Shown piece by piece: positions 53,328-60,700 of a stretch of DNA of 64,000 nt. The translations under genes and the position numbers were made by a program. The stretch spans positions 62,001 to 126,000 of the forward strand of contig NZ_SACR01000003.1 in NCBI RefSeq assembly GCF_004016505.1. The letters are read 5' to 3'. Below the pieces are notes generated by a model that ran no database searches, had not been told where the DNA came from, and saw only the letters and a list, made by a program, of their open reading frames with translations. The DNA is from Rubrivivax rivuli. GTDB taxonomy: Bacteria; Pseudomonadota; Gammaproteobacteria; Burkholderiales; Burkholderiaceae_C. Within the stretch, counting starts at the first letter, position 1. Each line of letters begins with the position of its first letter.

Positions 53328-53407
53328 CCGCGGCGGCTGGAAAGCTTCGCCCAGAGCCGCTTACCTCGGCCTGCTGCCAGTCCGCCAATGGCCGTACAGT
53401 CAACAGC

Positions 53408-54070
53408 ATGTGCACGCGGTACATCAGCCCCGAGGCAGGCGACATAGAGCGGGCCTGGCACGTCGGCGGGCGGACGCCCATGCGCTGGGCGCGCGAGGTC
53501 TTCCCCAACTACACCGGCGTGTTCATCCGGGCCGCCAAGGACTCGGCGACTTTCGAGCGCGAACTGGTGTTGGGCCAATGGGCGCTGATCCCCTGGTTTG
53601 CCAAGGAGCGCAAGCTCAAGTTCCCGACCTGCAACGCGCGGAGCGAAGAACTGGCCGCGAAGGCCACCTACAAGCTGCCCTGGGAGCGTGGACAGCGCTG
53701 CGTCATTCCGGCCGAGAGCTTCTTCGAGCCCTGTTGGGAGACTGGCAAGCATGTGCCCTGGCGCTTCAGACAGCCCAGCGGCGAGCCCTGGGGCCTTGCA
53801 GGCTTGTGGAATACATGGACCGACAAGCGGACTGGCGAGATCGTCGAGAGCTACACCATGCTGACGATCAATGCCGATGCGCACCCGCTAATGAGTCGCA
53901 TGCACCGGCCAGACCCGAAGCGGCCGCCCCATATGCAGGACAAGCGCAGCGTGATCCCCATCGCGTTGGAAGACGTTGATGCCTGGCTGGCCGGCCCTGC
54001 CGAGCAGGTGGCGCCGCTGACGCGTCTGGCGCCGGCTGATGCATTTGAAGGTGCGCCCGCCGCCGCGTGA
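53408..54070 (+). CDS. SRAP-domain (HMCES/YedK-like) abasic-site protein
   Basis: A 220-residue protein. The ATG at 53408 is followed directly by Cys2 (MCTRYISPEAG), the residue that forms a thiazolidine link to abasic DNA in SRAP proteins once Met1 is removed. Other hallmarks are LVLGQWALIPWFAKERK, NARSEELAAK, RCVIPAESFFEP with the catalytic Glu, and SRMHRPDPKR with the conserved His. It shields single-stranded abasic sites, and its expression is often SOS-linked. It is convergent with the small cysteine-rich gene. Confidence 0.93.
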   Translation: MCTRYISPEAGDIERAWHVGGRTPMRWAREVFPNYTGVFIRAAKDSATFERELVLGQWALIPWFAKERKLKFPTCNARSEELAAKATYKLPWERGQRCVIPAESFFEPCWETGKHVPWRFRQPSGEPWGLAGLWNTWTDKRTGEIVESYTMLTINADAHPLMSRMHRPDPKRPPHMQDKRSVIPIALEDVDAWLAGPAEQVAPLTRLAPADAFEGAPAAA

Positions 54071-54170
54071 CGGGCGAGGTTGCGTGCGAGTGGCGCGACG
54101 GTGGGATTTACCGTGCCCAGGCAACGAGCTGCGGCCGCATCATTCACTGGCGCGTCGCATCGGCGAGCGT

Positions 54171-54410
54171 TCACGGCATCGATCCGCTGCACTCCGGGTG
54201 CCACTGCTCATCGTCAGCGCCGACCTGGCGCTCCCAGTAGACGCAGCCACTCTCCGGGCCGGACCGCACGCGTACGCACTGACGGTTGTTGCAAAGGCCC
54301 GCGGAACCCTGGGCCGTCATCCCGCCGAAGGCGATGCAGTGCCAGCCGGGGCGGGCGGGAATCATGGGCGAATAGTGCATGGGTGGCATCGTGGCCGCTG
54401 ATGGGTTCAT
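54171..54410 (-). CDS. Small cysteine-rich protein, paralogue of the 46.3-kb gene
   Basis: A protein of 79 residues from Met at 54410, or 72 from the Met of MPPMHYS at 54389. RPGWHCIAFGGMTAQGSAGL, CNNRQCVRVRSGPESGC and VGADDE are almost the same as in the 46337-46618 product. Four conserved Cys suggest metal binding. The near-identity indicates a recent duplication or gene conversion. Function unknown; no ribosome-binding site is clear. Confidence 0.62.
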   Translation of the reverse strand: MNPSAATMPPMHYSPMIPARPGWHCIAFGGMTAQGSAGLCNNRQCVRVRSGPESGCVYWERQVGADDEQWHPECSGSMP

Positions 54411-54438
54411 GACGTGAGCCAGCCACGCGCCGTTGCCT

Positions 54439-54795
54439 TCAAGCCATCTGCAGCCCGAAGCGCTTAGCCAGCGACGGCAGCACTTCGGTACGCCAGACGA
54501 TCGTCAGGCCCTCGCGCATTTTGATGTCGGCCGGCGGCTCAGTCCACACCGCCCAGTCCTCTGGAGGCATCACCGGGTCGAAGGCTGCGGCGATGAGCTG
54601 GCCTAGCGGGCTGGCCGGGCGGAGCCAGTCGGCCGCAGGGTCAATGGTCGCTCCGGTGTGCGCCTGCAAGACCAACTCCAGCACATCAACCGGCGGCGCG
54701 TGCGGGTGGCTACGCGCCAGGGCTGCAGCTGTCTGGGCGACGGAAGCGGGGAGAAGACCGGCAATAGCGGCATGGTAGAGCGGTGTAGGGTGCAT
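54439..54795 (-). CDS. Hypothetical 118-residue protein
   Basis: It starts at ATG 54795 (HPTPLYHAAIAGLLPASVAQ), continues through a helix-rich region (VDVLELVLQAHTGATIDPAA) and ends in WAVWTEPPADIKMREGLTIV and SLAKRFGLQMA. Composition is protein-like but no family is recognised. The sequence upstream of its start (54805-54890) resembles 47540-47665 by eye, tying this locus to the duplicated stretch near 46-47 kb. Confidence 0.5.
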   Translation of the reverse strand: MHPTPLYHAAIAGLLPASVAQTAAALARSHPHAPPVDVLELVLQAHTGATIDPAADWLRPASPLGQLIAAAFDPVMPPEDWAVWTEPPADIKMREGLTIVWRTEVLPSLAKRFGLQMA

Positions 54796-55034
54796 GCCAA
54801 CAGCTGGCTGACAGGATGGCGAACCAGAGGGCAAACCCTGTGAATCGCTGGACTTGGCGAGTCCGTTCGCAGACTCATTTCCTGATCATGAGCAGGCGCC
54901 GGTGGCAGCTGTAGTCGACGTGACGCAACTCCACTGTGCCCCTTGTCCAGCGTGACTGCTAATTTGCGCGAAGCGGCATGGCTGTTTCCTGAGGCTGCAA
55001 CAGAGCCGGCTCGGTGACATGGCTCGGGACCTAA

Positions 55035-56225
55035 GGAGAGTCTGCAAAACCCCGCGCAGAACGCGCGGTGGGGTTGGCTTTGTGGCTGGCATGCCGTGAT
55101 GCGGAATCTGTCGAGGTGCTGAGCGCGAGGCGCTTCGCGCAGCTCGTGATTTCGAGCCCTTCGGCTGCCTTGCGCTGGATCGCAGACGCACTCATCCCCG
55201 CGCTCCGAGGACTTGCCGCCGAGCCATCCACAGATTGCTCAGCGCGAACAGCATCGTCAGCCGCGCGGTGTTCTTGGCCAGGCCGCGGTAGCGCACCTTG
55301 GTATGGCCGAACTGCTGCTTGACGACGCGGAACGGGTGCTCGACCTTGGCCCTCACGCTGGCCTTGATCTGTTCAGCTTTCTCCAGCAACCGCGCCCACT
55401 TCTTGGTCGTGTCCAACGCCTTGCGCTTGCCCGGCTGCATGGCCACGAACCAGGTCGGCCCCTGGGCCTCCGGTCGCTTGTCCACTCCACGGTAGCCGGC
55501 GTCACCAAACGCTGCAGTCTCTTGCCCGTGCAAGAGCGCGCCGGCCTGCGTCACGTCGTTGACGTTGGCCGCAGTGCCAATGACCGTGTGCACCAGCCTC
55601 GACTCGGCATCCACCCCGATGTGCGCCTTCATGCCGAAGTGCCATTGCTTGCCCTTCTTGGTCTGGTGCATCTCGGGATCGCGCTCGCCGCTCTTGTTCT
55701 TGGTCGAACTCGGCGCGGCGATGATGGTGGCGTCTACCACGGTGCCGGTCTTGAGCATCAGGCCATGCTTGGCCAAGCCCGCGTTGATGGTGCCCAGCAC
55801 CTGAGGCGCGAGTTCGTGCTTCTCCAGCAGGTGCCGGAACCGCAGGATGGTGGTCTCGTCGGGCATACGCGCGGCGCCTTCGAGGCCGGCGAAACGGCGG
55901 TACAGCGGTCGCTCGTGCAACTCCTCTTCCATTGCCGGATCGCTGAGGTTCCACCAGAGCTGCAAGCAGTGGATGCGCAGCATGGTCTCGATGGGGAACG
56001 GAGGTCGACCGCCCAGCGCCTGGTGCGCACCTCGGGCATGGGACCGGATCAGCTCAACCAACGCGGCCCAGGGCACGACCTGGTTCATCTCGTCGAGGAA
56101 GACCTCCTTGCGGGTCTTCTTGGGCAGTGGGTCCAGTCCAAACGTCATCTGATCCATGCCTTGCATCGTCCAACGCCGTCAAGCCGTGCGCCAGTCGGAA
56201 TGACGAGAGGTTTTGCAGACTGTCC
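55035..56225 (-). mobile_element. IS5-family insertion sequence, apparently intact
   Basis: A 1191-bp element bounded by 17-bp terminal inverted repeats, GGAGAGTCTGCAAAACC at the left and the inverted GGACAGTCTGCAAAACC at the right (one mismatch). Direct repeats CTAA flank both ends (55031-55034 and 56226-56229), the 4-bp YTAR-type duplication expected for this family. The transposase frame is intact, so the insertion is probably recent. Confidence 0.9.
55192..56166 (-). CDS. IS5-family transposase
   Basis: A 324-residue DDE transposase of normal length. Catalytic Asp lies in GTVVDATIIAAPSST, the second Asp in TAAFGDAGYRGV and the Glu in VEHPFRVVKQQFG. The N-terminal domain has FLDEMNQVVPWAALVELIRS and HARGAHQALGGRPPFPIETM, standard for the IS5 subgroup. 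The frame is uninterrupted. It lies between the small-gene locus and the Mrr-like nuclease and cuts no visible gene. Confidence 0.95.
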   Translation of the reverse strand: MQGMDQMTFGLDPLPKKTRKEVFLDEMNQVVPWAALVELIRSHARGAHQALGGRPPFPIETMLRIHCLQLWWNLSDPAMEEELHERPLYRRFAGLEGAARMPDETTILRFRHLLEKHELAPQVLGTINAGLAKHGLMLKTGTVVDATIIAAPSSTKNKSGERDPEMHQTKKGKQWHFGMKAHIGVDAESRLVHTVIGTAANVNDVTQAGALLHGQETAAFGDAGYRGVDKRPEAQGPTWFVAMQPGKRKALDTTKKWARLLEKAEQIKASVRAKVEHPFRVVKQQFGHTKVRYRGLAKNTARLTMLFALSNLWMARRQVLGARG

Positions 56226-56268
56226 CTAAGCCTTTGACTCGCGTGCGCGTAGGTGCGTGCCCGTGGAA

Positions 56269-57198
56269 TCAACTCCGCAACTCAATCGGCTGTGTCCCTC
56301 GGCATTCAGGGTACGCTGAGCAGCCCCAGAAAGCGGACCCCGCGTTCGAGCCTTGGCGCGCCATCCTCCGGACCATGTGCTTGCCACAACGCGGACAAGG
56401 GGGCACCTTTTCCGCGGCGGGTCGGCCGCTGGCGTCGGCTGTAGCCAGCGGAGGAGCTGGCTGTGCTGCCGTCGAGGCCGGTTGCAGCGTGTTCACGATG
56501 TCCCTGTCCATGTTCGGCGCTAAAGGCCGGCCAGCCTGGCCGCTGCGAAGGAACTTGGCCAGGCGATCGCCATCGATCAGCGTGATGTTCTTGCCCGCGG
56601 CGAAGGCTTGGGCTTCCTTGGTCAAACGCCCCGAGGTTACGAGGAAGCCGCCGGCCGCGCGCTGGGCCGTCATCACGCCGAAGAGCTCGCGAACAACGCT
56701 CACTCCCACCTTGAAGGCTTGCCACTGCTTGCACTGCACGAGGTAGCGAGAACCGTTCTTCGTGAGCACCAGGTCCACCCCGCCATCGGGGCCTGCGCCA
56801 CCCAGCTCGGCCACGCCGTAGCCCTGGCTGCGGAAAGCCTCGCCGACCAGCAGCTCGAACTGTTGCCAAGTCATTCGCGACACCTCCAATGAAGTGTCAC
56901 CGTCAGTGGCTGTGGCCAGCAGCTTGGTGCGCTCGGCACGCCTGTAGGCAGACATACCGGCGCCGGCCAGGCAAAGCAGAGGAACGACGTACTTCAGGAG
57001 CTGAGAGACCGTCGAAATCAAGGTGCCGGCGACGGCCGCGCCCATCTGCGATGGCGTCATGGCCGGCGCACCCCGGGCCGCCAGGCTCGCGAACAGCAGG
57101 TAGCTCAGAACGGCCAGACCCACTCCAGCCCACCACGGCAGCATTGCCACGATGTCCATGAAGTCCTCTGCGGTCGAGGTGCGCTTGCGTCTTCCCAT
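56269..57198 (-). CDS. Membrane-anchored Mrr-like restriction endonuclease with zinc ribbon
   Basis: A 309-residue protein from ATG 57198. Two membrane segments (VAMLPWWAGVGLAVLSYLLF and LLKYVVPLLCLAGAGMSAYR) precede a PD-(D/E)xK domain: WQQFELLVGEAFRSQGY, then GPDGGVDLVLTKNGSRYLVQ and CKQWQ, with Asp142 and Gln155-x-Lys157. The C-terminus is a topoisomerase-type zinc ribbon (CPRCGKHMVRR ... FWGCSAYPECRGTQ). Mrr-like enzymes cut methylated DNA, but element-borne versions may assist DNA processing. It is the gene after the helicase on the minus strand. Confidence 0.87.
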   Translation of the reverse strand: MGRRKRTSTAEDFMDIVAMLPWWAGVGLAVLSYLLFASLAARGAPAMTPSQMGAAVAGTLISTVSQLLKYVVPLLCLAGAGMSAYRRAERTKLLATATDGDTSLEVSRMTWQQFELLVGEAFRSQGYGVAELGGAGPDGGVDLVLTKNGSRYLVQCKQWQAFKVGVSVVRELFGVMTAQRAAGGFLVTSGRLTKEAQAFAAGKNITLIDGDRLAKFLRSGQAGRPLAPNMDRDIVNTLQPASTAAQPAPPLATADASGRPAAEKVPPCPRCGKHMVRRMARQGSNAGSAFWGCSAYPECRGTQPIELRS

Positions 57199-57306
57199 CG
57201 TGTTCGTCGTGCCCCGTTTCGTCGTGATCTGCCAGCGCCTACCTGACAGGCAGCCAATGCTAGCCGCGGCGAGAGCAGGGGCCGCCGGGCCCAAGCCCGG
57301 GCGCAA

Positions 57307-59244
57307 TCACGCACCAACCGCAGTGCGGTTGGACTCCACGATGGCCACCTCGATCTCTCGCTTGCTGTCCAGCAGGGCGAAGATCTGCTCGTCGATCGTG
57401 CCGGCCACGATCGGCACGATGACGAACACGTCCCTTGTCTGACCGCTGCGGTAGGCGCGGTCCTCGGCCTGGCGCTTGAGCGCAGCTGTCCATGGCAATG
57501 ATGCGAAGAACACGTAGTTCGCAGCCGTGAGCGTGATGCCCACGCCGGCTGCCATGGTGGTGCCGATGAAGACCTTGACCTCCGGCTTCTGCTGGAACGC
57601 GTCGACGGCCGCCATGCGCTTCTTCGGCGCATCCGATCCCACCAGGCTGACACAGCCGATGCCGCTGGCGGACAACGCGTGTTTCAGCGTTTCCACCGTC
57701 TCCATGTACTCGCAGAAGATCAGAACCTTGGCATCGGGGGGCAGGCTCTCGATCGACTCGATCAGGAACTCGACCTTCAAGGCCTCCAAGCGCTGACGCA
57801 GCTTGGTGATCTTGGGCATCGCCTGCAGCGAGCTGTCGCTGTAGATCGCCCTGTAAGCCGCCAGCCCGTCCGGCGGCTGCACGTAGCGCACCTGTTGGGT
57901 CTTGTCGCCCAGGTCTTTGAGCACGTCCTTGCCGCGACGAAGCATCCACTCCGACAAACGGCCAGCGAGCTCGTCACGCCGTGTGGCATCGCCCGCATAG
58001 GCCTTACGGAAGTCTGCCAGGGGCATGCGGCCGATCGGGTGGCCAGACAGGCGCAAGAGCGTGTGCACCTCGACCTCGCGGTTGAGCACGGGCGTGCCCG
58101 TGAGCAGGAACACGCGGGGGATGCGCTCGGCCAGCAGGAAGGCGTTACGTGTGCGCCCGGCCTGGTGCTCCTTCAGGTAGTGCGCCTCGTCGACCAACAT
58201 GCAGACCAGATCGAGCGTGGCGTCACGAACCAGGCCGCCCAGGCGCTCGTAATTGGCGATGATCCAGTCGGCCGCGCTCAGCGCGCTGGTGTCGGCCTGG
58301 CCGATGGTCGCGATCAGGGCCTTGGGGTACACAGCGCGAATCTCGCGCTCCCAGTTGATGCCCAGGCTGGCAGGGCACACCACCAGCACCTTGGACTGGC
58401 CAGCCGCCATGCGACCGGCCACCACAGCTTGGCGGCTCTTGCCCAGGCCCATGTCGTCGGCGAGAAGCCCACCAGAAAGCCCGAGGAGGTGCCTGACGCC
58501 CCCCACCTGGTACTCGCGTAGCCCGCAAGCCTTCGCCGTGGCTGCCAAGGCCTCCTCATCGACCGGCAGCCGCTCCAAGGGCGTACCGAAGGAAGACAGG
58601 AAGCCGGCACCCATCTCCTCGCCATCACCACCACCGATTCCGCGAGGCGGCGAAGCCCCGGGCACAGAGATCGGCAACTCGCTCTTGGGTGCTGACACCA
58701 GGTCTTCGAGCACGACCTGGCCGTCGTGCACGAACACGAAGGTCTCTGCCACGCCTGCCTCTTCCTGCAGAACCTGCAGGATCTCCTGCCGCGGCCTGCG
58801 CACCTCCCACGCAGATGCGTGTCGATGGAACCGCCCACCGAGTCCCTTCAGGGCCCGCACGACCAGGAGGTCGTAGGCCGATGTCACCGCAAAACCGCCG
58901 CTTTGGAGCGGCAGCAGCTGCAGATCCAGCATGCAGGCGAAGTAGTCGGCGTCAGGCGCACGCCAGGCCAGCGCAGCGAGCTCGCGGACATCAACCAGGG
59001 CGTAGCTCGGCAACTTGGGCGCGTGCGCCTTGAGGCCTGTCATCAAGCGTGCCGCCTGCTCGCCAAGGCACAGCCACATGCGCCGCGGCGGGAACCAGGC
59101 GCAGCCCAGCTCGCGCATGAGCTCGCCGATGCCTTCTCCGTAGGGGACAGCCAGACCGAGGCGGCGGCCGTCGAAGACGGCGCGCATCAGGAAGGTCTTC
59201 TTGGCCGGTGCGACGGGCACAAAGACCGGCGCTGATGCCGGCAT
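57307..59244 (-). CDS. SNF2-family DNA helicase/translocase
   Basis: A 645-residue helicase. Residues 240-445 form lobe 1 (motif I ADDMGLGKS at 262-270, motif II DEAHYLK at 352-358, motif III LLTGTP). Lobe 2 ends in motif VI QAEDRAYRSGQTRDV. Before it, residues 15-165 hold two HARP-like repeats (CAWFPPRRMWLCLGEQAARL and HRHASAWEVRRPRQEILQVL), as in SMARCAL1-type annealing helicases. The start is ATG 59244; the ATG at 59187 overlaps the stop of a small upstream frame as TGATG and is also possible. It belongs with the Mrr-like gene to the element core. Confidence 0.9.
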   Translation of the reverse strand: MPASAPVFVPVAPAKKTFLMRAVFDGRRLGLAVPYGEGIGELMRELGCAWFPPRRMWLCLGEQAARLMTGLKAHAPKLPSYALVDVRELAALAWRAPDADYFACMLDLQLLPLQSGGFAVTSAYDLLVVRALKGLGGRFHRHASAWEVRRPRQEILQVLQEEAGVAETFVFVHDGQVVLEDLVSAPKSELPISVPGASPPRGIGGGDGEEMGAGFLSSFGTPLERLPVDEEALAATAKACGLREYQVGGVRHLLGLSGGLLADDMGLGKSRQAVVAGRMAAGQSKVLVVCPASLGINWEREIRAVYPKALIATIGQADTSALSAADWIIANYERLGGLVRDATLDLVCMLVDEAHYLKEHQAGRTRNAFLLAERIPRVFLLTGTPVLNREVEVHTLLRLSGHPIGRMPLADFRKAYAGDATRRDELAGRLSEWMLRRGKDVLKDLGDKTQQVRYVQPPDGLAAYRAIYSDSSLQAMPKITKLRQRLEALKVEFLIESIESLPPDAKVLIFCEYMETVETLKHALSASGIGCVSLVGSDAPKKRMAAVDAFQQKPEVKVFIGTTMAAGVGITLTAANYVFFASLPWTAALKRQAEDRAYRSGQTRDVFVIVPIVAGTIDEQIFALLDSKREIEVAIVESNRTAVGA

Positions 59245-59414
59245 CGACGTCGGCGCCTTCCGAGTGACACCTTGCGCCGTTCGTGGATGGCCGGGTCCGG
59301 CATGTCGATGAAGAAGCCCATCGGCATGTCATCCCACCACCGCAAGGTGTCCTGCAGGCCGCAGAAGTGCAGAAGCTGCTCGACGGCCGCGTGCAGGGCT
59401 TTGACGGGAGCCAA
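59187..59414 (-). CDS. Possible small protein overlapping the helicase start
   Basis: A 75-codon frame opening at TTG 59414: HAAVEQLLHFCGLQDTLRWW, DDMPMGFFIDMPDPAIHER, then a basic tail. Its TGA overlaps the ATG at 59187 (TGATG), a layout typical of coupled genes. If the helicase really starts at 59244 the last 18 residues would overlap it. No family is recognised and no ribosome-binding site is clear. Confidence 0.4.
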   Translation of the reverse strand: MAPVKALHAAVEQLLHFCGLQDTLRWWDDMPMGFFIDMPDPAIHERRKVSLGRRRRRCRHQRRSLCPSHRPRRPS

Positions 59415-59431
59415 AGAAACCGAAAAAGATC

Positions 59432-59459
59432 AAAGGCTTGCACGCAAGTGCAAGCCTTT
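59432..59459 (-). terminator. Perfect intrinsic terminator of the ABC/FAD operon
   Basis: AAAGGCTTGCAC (59432-59443) pairs perfectly with GTGCAAGCCTTT (59448-59459) across a 4-base loop. On the minus strand GATCTTTTTC follows, giving a U-run 190 bp after the ABC gene; on the plus strand TTTCTTTG follows, so it could work in both directions. Confidence 0.85.
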
Positions 59460-59647
59460 TTTCTTTGCTGGTCGCTTTTTCTGGTTCCGCAAGCGGTGAC
59501 AGGCGCAGTGCACCGTGGACGCTGTGCGCTGATCCCAAATCTTGGCTGGTTCAGCCCCGCGTGCGCTGGCGGATGCACTCCCGCCCGAGACACACGATGC
59601 GTCCGCACGGCGTTGGCCGTCGATGGCCTGTGCTGCAAGCCGCTTGG

Positions 59648-60700
59648 CTACAGCCTCAGCCCTTGCGCGTCGAAAGCGTGCAGCTGTTCCGGATGGACAC
59701 CCAGGCGCACGGTGTGCCCGGGGCTGAGAGCGCCGGGTTCGCGCAACTCGGCGCACATCCGTTGCCCGGCGCATTGGCCATGTGCATAGGCGGTGGCCCC
59801 CAGTCGCTCGACGGCTTCGACCTTCAACAAAAACGGGCCATTTGCGTCGATACGCAAGTGCTCCGGTCGAACACCCAACTGGGCTGGCGCACCCAAGCCG
59901 GTGGCGTCCAGTACAGGCAGGGGCACCCGGCTGCCATCCGGCAGCACGGCTTGCGCACCCTCGGCGCGCACCGGCATCAGATTCATCGCAGGTGAGCCGA
60001 TGAAGCTGGCCACGAAGGTGTTGGCGGGCCGTTCGTACAGCGTCAACGGGGTGCCCACCTGCTCGATGCGACCGACACGCAGCACGACGATGCGCTGAGC
60101 CAGCGTCATCGCTTCGACCTGGTCATGGGTCACGTAGATCATCGTCGTGCCCACCGTGCGGTGCAGCGCGGCGATCTCCAGCCGCATGCGCTGCCGAAGC
60201 TCGGCGTCCAGGTTCGACAGGGGCTCATCGAAGAGGAACAGCGACGGCTCCTGCACCAGCGCGCGACCGATCGCCACACGCTGCGCCTGGCCGCCCGACA
60301 GCTCTGCCGGCCGCCGAGCCAGGTAGGGCTGCAACTGGAGGATCTCCACCGCCCGCCCGAGTTTCGCGGCGATGGTTTGCGGCGGCACGCCTCGCATGCG
60401 CATGCCGAAGCTCAGGTTCTGCGCCACCGTCATGTGCGGATAGAGGGCATAGCTCTGAAAGACCATGGCCACACGCCGCTCACTGGGCGTGGCGTGTGTG
60501 AGGTCGCGCCCGCCCAGCAGCAGGCGGCCCGCGCTGATGCTCTCCAGCCCGGCGATCAGCCGCAGCAGCGTCGACTTGCCGCAGCCCGAGGGCCCGACGA
60601 AGACGACGAACTCGCCAGCCGCGATCTCCAGGTCGATGCCGTGCAAGGTCTGCACGGCGCCAAAACGCTTGTGAACGCCCTGCAGGCTGAGTGTGGTCAT
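59648..60700 (-). CDS. MalK/UgpC-type sugar ABC transporter ATPase
   Basis: A 350-residue ATP-binding protein. Walker A is GPSGCGKST (36-44), the signature is LSGGQAQRVAIGRAL, Walker B is LFLFDEPLSNLD, and the switch His is in YVTHDQVEAMTLA. The C-terminal regulatory MOP/TOBE-like domain (FIGSPAMNLMPV, LGVRPEHLRI) marks the MalK/UgpC group, which powers uptake of oligosaccharides or glycerol phosphate. The ATG overlaps the FAD gene stop (ATGA). Permease and binding-protein genes are not in the window; they may lie beyond 64 kb. Confidence 0.92.
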   Translation of the reverse strand: MTTLSLQGVHKRFGAVQTLHGIDLEIAAGEFVVFVGPSGCGKSTLLRLIAGLESISAGRLLLGGRDLTHATPSERRVAMVFQSYALYPHMTVAQNLSFGMRMRGVPPQTIAAKLGRAVEILQLQPYLARRPAELSGGQAQRVAIGRALVQEPSLFLFDEPLSNLDAELRQRMRLEIAALHRTVGTTMIYVTHDQVEAMTLAQRIVVLRVGRIEQVGTPLTLYERPANTFVASFIGSPAMNLMPVRAEGAQAVLPDGSRVPLPVLDATGLGAPAQLGVRPEHLRIDANGPFLLKVEAVERLGATAYAHGQCAGQRMCAELREPGALSPGHTVRLGVHPEQLHAFDAQGLRL

